Origin: Hyphococcus aureus
Lineage (GTDB): Bacteria > Pseudomonadota > Alphaproteobacteria > Caulobacterales > Parvularculaceae
DNA: 64,000 nt
Reading direction: 5' to 3'
Assembly (NCBI RefSeq): GCF_042643165.1
Contig: NZ_JBHRSH010000002.1
Coordinates: forward strand, 496,001-560,000
The notes under the pieces were generated by a model that saw only the letters and a list, made by a program, of their open reading frames with translations, ran no database searches and was not told the origin of the DNA. The position numbers were made by a program, and so were the translations under genes. Below, piece after piece: positions 23,351 to 31,652 of the stretch. The first letter of the stretch is position 1; each line of letters opens with the position of its first letter.

Positions 23351-26281
23351 ATGAGTTCGAAAACCATCCGCGTCGCCGGCGCACGCGAACATAATCTGAA
23401 AAACATCACACTGGAGGTGCCGCGCGACGAGTTGATCGTCATGACGGGCCTGTCAGGTTCCGGCAAATCATCCCTCGCCTTCGACACTATATATGCTGAG
23501 GGACAGCGGCGTTATGTGGAAAGTCTGTCCGCTTATGCGCGTCAGTTCCTCGAATTGATGCAGAAGCCGGATGTCGACCAGATTGACGGTCTCTCCCCTG
23601 CTATTTCCATCGAACAGAAGACCACATCGCGCAATCCGCGCTCCACGGTCGGCACCGTCACCGAGATTTACGATTACATGCGCCTCCTCTGGGCGCGCAT
23701 CGGCGTTCCATACTCTCCCGCAACGGGCGAGCCGATTTCTTCCCAGACAGTGACGGAAATGGTCGATCGCCTGATGGCGGAAGGCGATGGCGCCCGTTTT
23801 TACCTGCTCGCGCCGATCATTCGCGGCCGCAAGGGCGAATATAAGAAAGAATTCGCCGAGCTTTTGAAAAAGGGCTTTCAGCGGGTGAAGGTCGATGGCG
23901 AATATTACGAAATCGCAGACGTTCCCGCGCTCAACAAGAAACTCAAACACGATATCGAAGTGGTCGTGGACCGCGTCGTCATTAAAGCGGGCCTTGAATC
24001 GCGCCTCGCCGAAAGCTTCGAAACCGCGCTTGAACTCGCTGACGGCATCGCCATTGCCGAGAGCGCCGACAAGAAGGATGCGAAAGGCGCGCCGCAACGC
24101 AGCATTTTCTCCGCGAAATTCGCCTGCCCGGTCTCCGGTTTTACGATTGACGAGATCGAACCGCGGCTATTCTCCTTCAACGCGCCCGCCGGCGCCTGTC
24201 CCCAATGCGACGGCCTCGGCACGGAAATGATCTTCGATGAGGAGCTTGTGGTGCCCGATGGCGGGCTCGCCCTCAATAATGGCGCCATCGCGCCGTGGTC
24301 CAAGGGCACCTCTCCTTATTATGCGCAAACGCTGCAGGCGCTCGCCCGCCACTACAAATTCAAGATCACCGTCCCCTGGGACGAACTCGACGACATCGCC
24401 CGCGAAGTCGTCCTCTACGGCACCGACGAAGATGAAGTGAAATTTCTCTATGCCGATGGCGCCCGCAAATTCGAGACGGTGAAACCCTTCGAAGGCGTGA
24501 TCCCCAATCTTGAGCGCCGCTGGCGCGAGACGGATTCAGCCTGGGTGCGCGAGGAGCTGTCGCGGTTCCAGTCCGTCACCCATTGCGAGGCCTGCAACGG
24601 CCAGCGCCTCAAACCCGAAGCGCTAGCGGTGAAGGTCGGCGGGCTTTCCATCTCCGACGCGACGGAGTTTTCGATCAAAAAGGCCGGCGACTGGTTCAAC
24701 GGCCTCGAAACCAAACTGAACAAGAAAGAAAAGGAAATCGCCGTTCGCGTCCTCAAGGAAATCCGCGACCGCCTCTCCTTCCTCAATAATGTTGGCCTCG
24801 ATTATCTGACCTTGAGCCGCGCATCGGGCACGCTTTCAGGCGGCGAGAGCCAGCGCATCCGCCTCGCCTCGCAGATCGGCTCAGGCCTAACCGGCGTTCT
24901 TTATGTCTTGGATGAGCCTTCCATCGGCCTGCATCAGCGCGACAACGCCCGCCTCCTCGAAACCCTGGTGCGCCTGCGCGATCTCGGCAACACGGTGATT
25001 GTGGTCGAACATGACGAAGACGCGATCCGCGCTGCCGACTATATTGTCGATATCGGCCCCGGCGCCGGCGTTCATGGCGGCGAGATTGTCGCGCAGGGCG
25101 CAGTCAAGGACATCATGAACGAGAAACAATCGCTCACCGGCGATTATCTCGCCGGGCGCCGCGAAGTGCCCGTTCCCGCCGAGCGCCGGCCGTTCAATAA
25201 AAAGAAGTCGATCAAGATCACCGGCGCGAAAGCCAACAACCTGAAAAATGTGAAAGCCGAAATTCCCATCGGCCTTCTCACCTGCGTCACCGGGGTTTCC
25301 GGAGGCGGCAAGTCGACCCTCGTGATCGAGACATTATATAAAGCCGCCGCGCGCCGTCTTTATAATTCGAAGGACGCCCCCGCGGAGCATGACAAAATCA
25401 CCGGGCTTGAGCATTTCGACAAGGTGATCGACATCGACCAGTCGCCCATCGGCCGCACGCCGCGCTCCAACCCTGCGACCTATACGGGCGCCTTCACGCC
25501 GATCCGCGACTGGTTCGCAGGCCTGCCGGAGTCAAAAGCGCGCGGATATAAACCGGGGCGCTTCTCCTTCAACGTCAAGGGCGGGCGCTGCGAGGCGTGC
25601 CAGGGCGACGGCGTCATCAAGATCGAGATGCACTTCCTCCCCGACGTCTATGTCACCTGCGATGTGTGCAAGGGCGCGCGCTACAACCGCGAAACGCTGG
25701 AGGTGAAGTTCAAGGGCAAGTCCATCGCCGACGTCCTCGACATGACGGTCGAGGAAGGCGCCGAGTTCTTCAAGGCGGTGCCGTCGATCCGTGAAAAGAT
25801 GGAGACCCTGAACCGCGTCGGCCTCTCCTATGTGAAGATCGGACAGCAGGCGACGACACTCTCCGGCGGCGAGGCCCAGCGCGTGAAACTCTCTAAGGAA
25901 CTCTCCAAGCGCGCCACCGGCCGCACGCTTTATATCTTGGACGAGCCGACAACCGGCCTCCATTTCGAGGATGTGCGCAAACTCATGGAGGTCATTCAGG
26001 AGCTGACCGAGAACGGCAACACCGTCATCATCATCGAACACAATCTCGACGTCATCAAACAGGCGGACTGGATTTTGGACCTCGGCCCCGAGGGCGGCGA
26101 CGGCGGCGGCGAGATCGTCGCGGCGGGCACGCCCGAAGACGTCGCCGACACGGCGGGCAGCTACACCGGCAAATTCCTGAAGCCGCTCCTCAAGCGGAAA
26201 TCAAAAACACCCGCCAAAACCGCCGCCGCGAAGACAAAAACGACGACGAAGAAAAAGGCGGTGAAACGGAAGGTGGCTTAG
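23351..26281 (+). CDS. uvrA: Excinuclease ABC subunit A with lysine-rich C-terminal tail
   Basis: 976 residues. UvrA is the damage-recognition ATPase of nucleotide excision repair and loads UvrB. Both ABC modules are intact: GLSGSGKSSLAFDT and VTGVSGGGKSTL Walker A motifs, GTLSGGESQRIRLASQ and TTLSGGEAQRVKLSKE signatures, and two zinc modules, including CEACQGDG with CDVCKGAR. After residue 945 the chain continues into a Lys/Ala/Thr-rich tail (KTKTTTKKKAVKRKVA) that is not part of the usual fold and resembles the histone-H1-like protein at 22.1-22.5 kb. Transcription starts from a LexA-box promoter divergent from ssb. Confidence 0.98.
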   Translation: MSSKTIRVAGAREHNLKNITLEVPRDELIVMTGLSGSGKSSLAFDTIYAEGQRRYVESLSAYARQFLELMQKPDVDQIDGLSPAISIEQKTTSRNPRSTVGTVTEIYDYMRLLWARIGVPYSPATGEPISSQTVTEMVDRLMAEGDGARFYLLAPIIRGRKGEYKKEFAELLKKGFQRVKVDGEYYEIADVPALNKKLKHDIEVVVDRVVIKAGLESRLAESFETALELADGIAIAESADKKDAKGAPQRSIFSAKFACPVSGFTIDEIEPRLFSFNAPAGACPQCDGLGTEMIFDEELVVPDGGLALNNGAIAPWSKGTSPYYAQTLQALARHYKFKITVPWDELDDIAREVVLYGTDEDEVKFLYADGARKFETVKPFEGVIPNLERRWRETDSAWVREELSRFQSVTHCEACNGQRLKPEALAVKVGGLSISDATEFSIKKAGDWFNGLETKLNKKEKEIAVRVLKEIRDRLSFLNNVGLDYLTLSRASGTLSGGESQRIRLASQIGSGLTGVLYVLDEPSIGLHQRDNARLLETLVRLRDLGNTVIVVEHDEDAIRAADYIVDIGPGAGVHGGEIVAQGAVKDIMNEKQSLTGDYLAGRREVPVPAERRPFNKKKSIKITGAKANNLKNVKAEIPIGLLTCVTGVSGGGKSTLVIETLYKAAARRLYNSKDAPAEHDKITGLEHFDKVIDIDQSPIGRTPRSNPATYTGAFTPIRDWFAGLPESKARGYKPGRFSFNVKGGRCEACQGDGVIKIEMHFLPDVYVTCDVCKGARYNRETLEVKFKGKSIADVLDMTVEEGAEFFKAVPSIREKMETLNRVGLSYVKIGQQATTLSGGEAQRVKLSKELSKRATGRTLYILDEPTTGLHFEDVRKLMEVIQELTENGNTVIIIEHNLDVIKQADWILDLGPEGGDGGGEIVAAGTPEDVADTAGSYTGKFLKPLLKRKSKTPAKTAAAKTKTTTKKKAVKRKVA

Positions 26282-26287
26282 AAATAT

Positions 26288-27562
26288 ATGCCAAACGCAA
26301 GAGTTCTCGCCGAAGCCAAGCTATTTCGAGGAAAACTTACTCTGGGGAGTAAGGATTTCAAAATTCGCTTCAGAGTATCAACTGACTCAAGGCACAATTT
26401 AGAACTTGAATTTGAGTCTCCCTCTTCCGCACTCTTGCAGGCAATTCGGACTTTGGACAGCACACCGGGAACTGAGGTGCAGACCTGCTGTCTTATCGGT
26501 CGTTCTAGCGATGGGTGGTTGTTCTGGACTGATGATTTTGCTCCAGATCATCCTAATGGCGATGTTCTCTCCGGTGAAATCTATTCCGCTTATGTCTTCA
26601 GCCCTGATCACAAATGCTCTGAAAAACTGGTCTTTGAAAGATTTTTTCGAGGCTTCAACTCTTGGGACGGGGTTAGGATTGAAACGCCGTTAGGTGTGGC
26701 CGGAATCAGTGCTTCAGCGACTTCCGAAGACCGACAAGCGCTTTCGGCTCGAGTTGCGGTAATCTCGGATGACATTAGCGCCCCACTGGATTGGTGGGCC
26801 GAAGCTAGCAAATACCTCTCTTACATCGGTCCTGGAATTTCTTTCATTGATGGCGGTTGGGTTAAGTTTCCAGTCGAACGATTTGCATCGCCCAATGGAT
26901 CATTATGGCGCTTTCTATCCGTCACATCATCGCCAAGAGAGTTCCCTCCTGAACATTCCTTGAATAACAGCGAAATGTTGAAAACTCTATTTGAATCATA
27001 TTTTCGTACGCCGCCCTTGGCAGAAAATTTTTGGGACGCTGTAAGCTGGATGTACCTTCCAACGAATAACAACGAAGGTCGTTTTCTTGGTGCGATGACC
27101 GCCATTGAATTTTGGCTATCTTCAGAATTTGATGAACGTCAAAATTTTTTACACATGACGAAAAATGAGTTTAAGCCAATATACAAAGCATTGCTTTCAG
27201 TCATTAAGATTCTGAATATATCTGATGCAATGAAAAGCGATGCAGAAACGAAATTGCACGACTTAAGGCGTTTTTCACTTCGGCAAAAGACCGCTAAGGC
27301 ATTTTCTATCAGAGATATATCTCTTGCGGGCATATCCGACGAAGAAATCAAGTGGTTAGTCAAGAGCAGAAATAACCTTGTGCATCGTGGCAAGTGGCTT
27401 GAAGATGATGGTTGGGATCTAATTTATCTCGCCAGAGAAATTCTCACGCGCATCATATTCAACGCAATAAATTATAGTGGCACTTACGATAGTTATGTCG
27501 GGGGAAATGGTGTCCATCGGCGAAATTTCCCCTCATGTGAAACAGTCACCAATTCGCGTTAG
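26288..27562 (+). CDS. HEPN-domain protein resembling anti-phage ApeA
   Basis: 424 residues, starting 6 bp after uvrA and visibly AT-richer than its neighbours, suggesting acquisition. The C-terminal part is helical and carries SRNNLVHRGKW, where R361 and H366 form the RX4H catalytic signature of HEPN ribonucleases. The N-terminal 200 residues (KLFRGKLTLGSKDFKIRF..., then SGEIYSAYVFSPDHKCSEKLVFERFF) form a beta-rich domain, and TAIEFWLSSEF begins the helical region. This two-part layout matches ApeA-type abortive-infection proteins, in which the HEPN part cleaves RNA when phage is sensed. Assignment to that family is by architecture and motif, not by alignment. No partner gene is next to it. 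Confidence 0.7.
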   Translation: MPNARVLAEAKLFRGKLTLGSKDFKIRFRVSTDSRHNLELEFESPSSALLQAIRTLDSTPGTEVQTCCLIGRSSDGWLFWTDDFAPDHPNGDVLSGEIYSAYVFSPDHKCSEKLVFERFFRGFNSWDGVRIETPLGVAGISASATSEDRQALSARVAVISDDISAPLDWWAEASKYLSYIGPGISFIDGGWVKFPVERFASPNGSLWRFLSVTSSPREFPPEHSLNNSEMLKTLFESYFRTPPLAENFWDAVSWMYLPTNNNEGRFLGAMTAIEFWLSSEFDERQNFLHMTKNEFKPIYKALLSVIKILNISDAMKSDAETKLHDLRRFSLRQKTAKAFSIRDISLAGISDEEIKWLVKSRNNLVHRGKWLEDDGWDLIYLAREILTRIIFNAINYSGTYDSYVGGNGVHRRNFPSCETVTNSR

Positions 27563-27604
27563 CATCCCCGCAGTCCAAGACACATCCTACAATCACCCCC
27601 CTCC

Positions 27605-27694
27605 GGCCCTTCGGGCCACCTCCCCCGCAAGCGGGGGAGGCGAAGGAGCGTTGAACTTGCGGCGCGCTCCCTCTTCCCCCGTTCACGGGGGAAG
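27605..27694. repeat. Cluster of three short GC-rich palindromes
   Basis: GGCCCTTCGGGCC (27605-27617), CCTCCCCCGC/GCGGGGGAGG (27619-27640) and CTTCCCCCG/CGGGGGAAG (27673-27694) form three consecutive hairpins. Such CCTCCCCCGC palindromes recur in intergenic regions of many Alphaproteobacteria. They lie just after the HEPN gene, in a 1-kb gene-free stretch. Confidence 0.6.
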
Positions 27695-27748
27695 TATCGG
27701 CGAAGCCGGGGATGGGGGTTGAAAGCTTGCTCGAATAATACCCCCTCC

Positions 27749-27878
27749 GTCATCCCGGACGCGCTGCAACATGAAATGTTGCTGCGCAGATCCGGGATCT
27801 CTCTCGACCAAGCGCAACCCCGACAGCGATCCCGTGTCTGCAGCACGTCATTTCATGCCGCGCCGCGCACGGGATGAC
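27749..27878. repeat. 130-bp element with terminal inverted repeats (MITE/REP-like)
   Basis: GTCATCCCG (27749-27757) and CGGGATGAC (27870-27878) are perfect terminal inverted repeats. Internal sequence is also partly self-complementary (GCAACATGAAATGTTGC; CGTCATTTCATG). It has no coding capacity of its own. A shorter relative begins at 60742. Confidence 0.6.
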
Positions 27879-27934
27879 GGCGGCTGGCGTCGGAGCGATT
27901 GAGGTGACGGGGGACCGCAGGGGGCGCGCGACAG

Positions 27935-27992
27935 TATAAGGCCATTCCGGACCCCGTGGATAATTTTTCACCACTTTTCTGAAGGCCTTATA
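27935..27992. repeat. Nested stem-loop with conserved loop, copy 1
   Basis: TATAAGGCC (27935-27943) pairs with GGCCTTATA (27984-27992). Inside, GTGG (27956-27959) and CCAC (27971-27974) enclose the 11-nt loop ATAATTTTTCA. A second copy near 60.8 kb has the same loop length and nearly the same loop sequence, so this is a dispersed element. Confidence 0.5.
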
Positions 27993-28628
27993 GTACGCGG
28001 CATCCGGATATGGAGAGGCGGAAGGCCTGCCGTTTCCTTTCGGTCCGGATGCGGCGCGTGAGCCCTCGTCTCTTGGCGGTTCGCCCCTTTGGGAGCGGGC
28101 AGCCTTCACGGAAAGAGGCGGGCCTCGCCGGTCGCAGAGCCCGGGCTTTCTGGCGGCTTAACTCTGGCGCGTAAAAACCGTCAGGGGTCGTCCTTACGGC
28201 CGGGCCCGCCGGTCCGACAAAACGCCGCTGGCGCGGGACGCGATGCGTCCATGTGCTTTCCTAAAGCGATGAGGATGTTTCGCGTTCCGCGCAGCCTCTC
28301 CGCCCTTATCCACTCGCTTTCACCTCGAAAGGCGGTGACGATGGCTCATGCTAGATTGGGCTTTGCGCGCTCGCGCGAGACCAAAAACAGCCTGCCTCAC
28401 GCGTAAACATTAGTTTGCGGGCGCCGGCCCCGGCGAAACAGCGCCCCATGCTTCAGTGACCATGACATGAGGCCCGCCGGCGACAGATGCAACCCTGGCG
28501 TGGGCTGGCGGCGGCCAGCATATCCCAAAGCGGGTGTTCTTCTGTTTCTTGCAGGCAAAACATTGATTTACGTTGACACTGTCGACGCGTAACGCCACCA
28601 AGAAAGGGTCATTCAATTGGGGGCATCC
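27993..28628. other. Gene-free GC-rich stretch, unexplained
   Basis: No convincing coding sequence is seen before the exported protein at 28629. Open frames on both strands (for example 28089-28406 plus and 27750-28109 minus) lack ribosome sites and have low-complexity Arg/Gly/Ser composition. Several short dyads suggest RNA structure, but no known RNA family is recognised. The sequence has the look of a repeated intergenic element. GGGGGC before 28629 is the ribosome site of the next gene. Confidence 0.4.
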
Positions 28629-29261
28629 ATGAAAAGATTTCTTATCGGCCTTGCGGCCGCAATGTTCACCGCGACCGGCGCCAACGCCGCGCTGCTCGTG
28701 AGTTATAGCGCAACAGACTATATCTCTTCATCGTCTGGCGGATCGAACGATGGCGGCATGTTCTTCGAGTTCGGGATTGACCCGAGCCCGGGGACTTTGG
28801 ATGTCTTTGGCGCCTTTCCTTCCATTTTTGGCGATACGCTGATCGCTGCGGATACGGTCATCAATGTTACATCCGGCGCCGGTTTCGATAATTTTGCGAA
28901 TTTGGCCACTAACGGAACGAATGAACAATTTTTTATAGGCCTCGCAAGAAACATCGGCGGCGCGCCTGTGCAATCTACAGTAGGCTGGGGTCCTGAATCC
29001 GGAGTGTTTGGCTCCATGTCTTCGGCAAGCCTCAATGGCATCGACCTTCAGGGGTTCGTTATCACCTCAATCGTTCTCACCATCGAAAACCTCAGTGCGG
29101 CGGCGTCTACCTCTGGATACAGCTTTAAATTCGATTTCAAGGTGGATGTCTTCGGCGACGCTGTCGCCTCAGAAGTTCCGCTTCCCGCCGCCGCGCCGTT
29201 GATGCTCATGGGGCTCGGCGGGATCGCCGCCATTCGCCGCCGCAAGCGCGCCAACGCGTAA
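28629..29261 (+). CDS. Exported protein with VPLPA-CTERM sorting signal
   Basis: 210 residues from the ATG at 28629. An N-terminal signal peptide (MKRFLIGLAAAMFTATGANA) is followed by a beta-rich, Ser/Gly-rich body. The C-terminus has the tripartite PEP-CTERM signature of the VPLPA type: VPLPAAAPLMLMGLGGIAAI followed by RRRKRANA. Such proteins are processed by an exosortase, which is not in this window, and released or attached at the cell surface. The function of the body is unknown. A strong terminator follows, so it is a single-gene unit. Confidence 0.85.
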   Translation: MKRFLIGLAAAMFTATGANAALLVSYSATDYISSSSGGSNDGGMFFEFGIDPSPGTLDVFGAFPSIFGDTLIAADTVINVTSGAGFDNFANLATNGTNEQFFIGLARNIGGAPVQSTVGWGPESGVFGSMSSASLNGIDLQGFVITSIVLTIENLSAAASTSGYSFKFDFKVDVFGDAVASEVPLPAAAPLMLMGLGGIAAIRRRKRANA

Positions 29262-29285
29262 AGCGAAAGACCGGATCAATAGTCG

Positions 29286-29315
29286 AAAGGGGCGGATGAA
29301 CTTCCGCCCCTTTTT
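29286..29315 (+). terminator. Intrinsic terminator of the VPLPA-CTERM gene
   Basis: AAAGGGGCGG (29286-29295) pairs with CCGCCCCTTT (29304-29313) around an 8-nt loop, followed by TTTTTGTTT. It lies 25 bp after the stop at 29261. Confidence 0.88.
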
Positions 29316-29370
29316 GTTTGTCGACCTTGGTTGTTTGTCGACCCTGGAGCGATCAGACAGCAACGAACGG

Positions 29371-29715
29371 CTAGTCCAGCATCCGCTTGGCGAGGAGCGC
29401 CCGGCATCGGGCGACCTTTTCATGGGCGAGCATGAGTTCGGTTTTCGCCTTGGAAAGCTCCTGCATGGCGACCTCAATGTCAGAGCCGCGAATCCAGTCG
29501 CGCAGCTTGTGGACGTCATCGAGATTCTCGGAAACGATATTGGCTGTGGCGCCTTCCAGAATCTCGAAGCGATGAGTGCAGATTTCACCCTCCTGCGCAT
29601 GGCCGCAGGAGCAAAAAGCCTGGAGATTGCCAAGATCGTTCGCATCGCGCTCTATCGACACTTCATGGATATTGTCATCGGCGCCCATGACCGAAAACCG
29701 CAAAGCCTGTTTCAT
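29371..29715 (-). CDS. Small SWIM-type zinc-finger protein
   Basis: 114 residues from the ATG at 29715 (GGGGAGAT upstream). CSCGHAQEGEICTH gives C35-x-C37-x8-C46-x-H48, the SWIM zinc pattern CxCxnCxH. The N-terminus (ALRFSVMGADDNIHEVSIERD) is a beta strand pair; the C-terminal half is helical with a Lys/Glu/Arg-rich stretch (SKAKTELMLAHEKVARCRALLAKRML). SWIM domains bind DNA or proteins. It resembles no named protein I know. A longer frame to 29916 is rejected because its extra residues have no ribosome site. Confidence 0.72.
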   Translation of the reverse strand: MKQALRFSVMGADDNIHEVSIERDANDLGNLQAFCSCGHAQEGEICTHRFEILEGATANIVSENLDDVHKLRDWIRGSDIEVAMQELSKAKTELMLAHEKVARCRALLAKRMLD

Positions 29716-29884
29716 CTGTGATCTCCCCTCTCGCCGGATCTCTCCTCCAGCCAAACCAGTTTGCGCCAAGCTAGCCCAAGCCTTTCCGGCCCGCAATTCG
29801 CGGGCGCCCGCGTTCCGGTTCCCCTTGACGCATTGCGGCGCGGCGAAATCCGGCGAGAATGGCGGAAAAATGTGAGGACGCACC

Positions 29885-30814
29885 ATGCTCATCCACCCCA
29901 CCGGCCAGTTCGACAATCACGCGCGAGATTACAAAACCATCACCGCGCACCCTCTCGCCGCCGCCATGGGCGCCGAGATACGCGGCGCCGATTTCGCGAA
30001 CATGTCCGATGAACAATTCCGCGAGATTGAAGACGCGCTTTTTCATCACAAGATGATCTATTTTCGCGACGTCGATCTTACCCACCCCCAGCATGAAGAA
30101 TTTTCGCTTCGCTTCGGTGAGTGGGCCGAAGACGCCTATACGGATGGCATACCGGGGCATTTGAACATTCAGCCGCTGGTGCGTGCAGCGAACGCAAAGG
30201 GCGCGCATATTTTTGGTTCAGGCTGGCATTCGGACGGGCCGTTTCTCGTCAACCCGCCGGCGATCGCGCTTTTATACGGCGTCGATATTCCGCCCTATGG
30301 CGGCGACACGATCTGGGCGAACACCGCGCTCGCTTACAAAACACTGTCCCCGGTGATGAAAGAAATTCTCGCGCCCTTGCGCGTGCATATGTCCATGAAG
30401 CGCGCCTTTGAAAGCTCCATGGAACATGGCGAAGCGGATGACACGCCGGTCGGCAAACTTGCAAAACTGAAAGGCGTCGGGATGAACGACCTTCCCGAAG
30501 GCGTGATCCGAAAGGTCAAAGGCAATTTCCACCCGATCGTGCGAACGCATCCGGGTTCGGGCGAAAAGGCGCTGTACTGCGATCCGTCCTACTCTATCGG
30601 CATTGAAGGCATGATCGAGCCGGAGGCAGATGCGCTGCTCGGCTTTCTGTCAGCACACATGACTCAGCCGGCTTTCACCTGCCGCCTGCGCTGGGCGCCG
30701 AAAACGCTCGCGGTCTGGGACAACCGGATTTCAATCCACCAGGCGTTCAATGATTATGACGGCCATCGCCGTGAGCTCTATCGCACGACGATCGCCGGTG
30801 AGGCGCCGGCGTAA
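29885..30814 (+). CDS. TauD/TfdA-family Fe(II)/2-oxoglutarate dioxygenase
   Basis: 309 residues. The iron-binding triad is WHSDGPF (H115, D117) and ISIHQAF (H285). R300 in LYRTTIAG is the 2-oxoglutarate-binding arginine. The N-terminal AMGAEIRGADF and ALFHHKMIYFRD match TauD-type enzymes. They hydroxylate a substrate next to sulphonate, ether or similar groups, releasing succinate and CO2. Substrate is unknown; no sulphonate transporter is adjacent. GAGGA precedes the ATG. It converges with the solute-binding protein gene at 30821. Confidence 0.9.
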   Translation: MLIHPTGQFDNHARDYKTITAHPLAAAMGAEIRGADFANMSDEQFREIEDALFHHKMIYFRDVDLTHPQHEEFSLRFGEWAEDAYTDGIPGHLNIQPLVRAANAKGAHIFGSGWHSDGPFLVNPPAIALLYGVDIPPYGGDTIWANTALAYKTLSPVMKEILAPLRVHMSMKRAFESSMEHGEADDTPVGKLAKLKGVGMNDLPEGVIRKVKGNFHPIVRTHPGSGEKALYCDPSYSIGIEGMIEPEADALLGFLSAHMTQPAFTCRLRWAPKTLAVWDNRISIHQAFNDYDGHRRELYRTTIAGEAPA

Positions 30815-30820
30815 AACCTG

Positions 30821-31639
30821 TTACTGCACCTGCGCGGCGGCGGGACAGGCGTAAGGCGGCGGCGCGGACGCAATGGCGTAGGCGTCGGAGAACCACTTCT
30901 CTTCGAGCTCATCCCAATATCCGGAGAGATCCTTTTCAATCACCCATTCGTTCAATGCTTCGTGGAGTGCGTCGGAGTCCTGATCCGTGGCGAACGCTTC
31001 GATGGTGCGCGTCAAGGCGAACTCATGAGGGATGACATGCTTCACGCCGCCGAGATTTTTGGCCATATCGAGATAGGGGTCAAAAAGGACCGCCCCATCG
31101 ATCTCACCGGAGGCGAGCGCCTCAAGAATTTCGGTGAAGGACGAATATCCCTTGAGATCCGAACCCGGGAACTCGCCATTGGCGACCATGCCGGAAACGC
31201 CGCCATGTTGAAAGCCGATAGAGGTGTCCTTGCGGTTCAGGCCGCGCAGGGTCTTGCCCTGCTTCGCCTTTGCGCGAGACATGATGAGGAAATATTCCGT
31301 GTCATGATAGGGCAGCGAAAAGTCCAGAAGCCGCCGTCGCTCCGGCATATTCGAATAGCCTGATGCGATCATATCCGCCTCACCGGACAGGACGGATTCC
31401 GCGAGATCGCAAAAAGGCTTCTCAACATATTCAATATCGAGGCCGAGCTTTTCGCCAAGCGCCTGGGTGGAATCGATCTCGAAGCCGGACAGCGTTCCAT
31501 CTTCCGCCTTAATCACAAAAGGCGACAGCGCAGCGACGGCGACACGCAAGATTCCACGCTGCTTAATCTCGTCGAAATCGGCCGCATTGGCGCTTCCAGT
31601 AACCAGTAACGTCACCAAAGCAAGAACGGTCTTTTTCAT
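30821..31639 (-). CDS. Periplasmic amino-acid-type solute-binding protein (SBP_bac_3)
   Basis: 272 residues from the ATG at 31639. A signal peptide (MKKTVLALVTLLVTGSANA) leads into the family-3 fold: IKQRGILRVAVAALSPFVIKAEDGTLSGFEID, GEADMIASGYSNMPERRRLLDFSLPY and LASGEIDGAVLFDPYLDMAKN. It should bind a small polar ligand in the periplasm. No permease or ATPase is nearby, so it may serve another transporter or act as a receptor. It lies 13 bp downstream of nnrU in the same direction. Confidence 0.88.
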   Translation of the reverse strand: MKKTVLALVTLLVTGSANAADFDEIKQRGILRVAVAALSPFVIKAEDGTLSGFEIDSTQALGEKLGLDIEYVEKPFCDLAESVLSGEADMIASGYSNMPERRRLLDFSLPYHDTEYFLIMSRAKAKQGKTLRGLNRKDTSIGFQHGGVSGMVANGEFPGSDLKGYSSFTEILEALASGEIDGAVLFDPYLDMAKNLGGVKHVIPHEFALTRTIEAFATDQDSDALHEALNEWVIEKDLSGYWDELEEKWFSDAYAIASAPPPYACPAAAQVQ

Positions 31640-31652
31640 CTCTATCGTTTCC

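Noticed and set aside
28410..28616. 68-codon minus-strand frame before the VPLPA-CTERM gene
   Set aside because: No ribosome site, and it overlaps the upstream region of the real gene.
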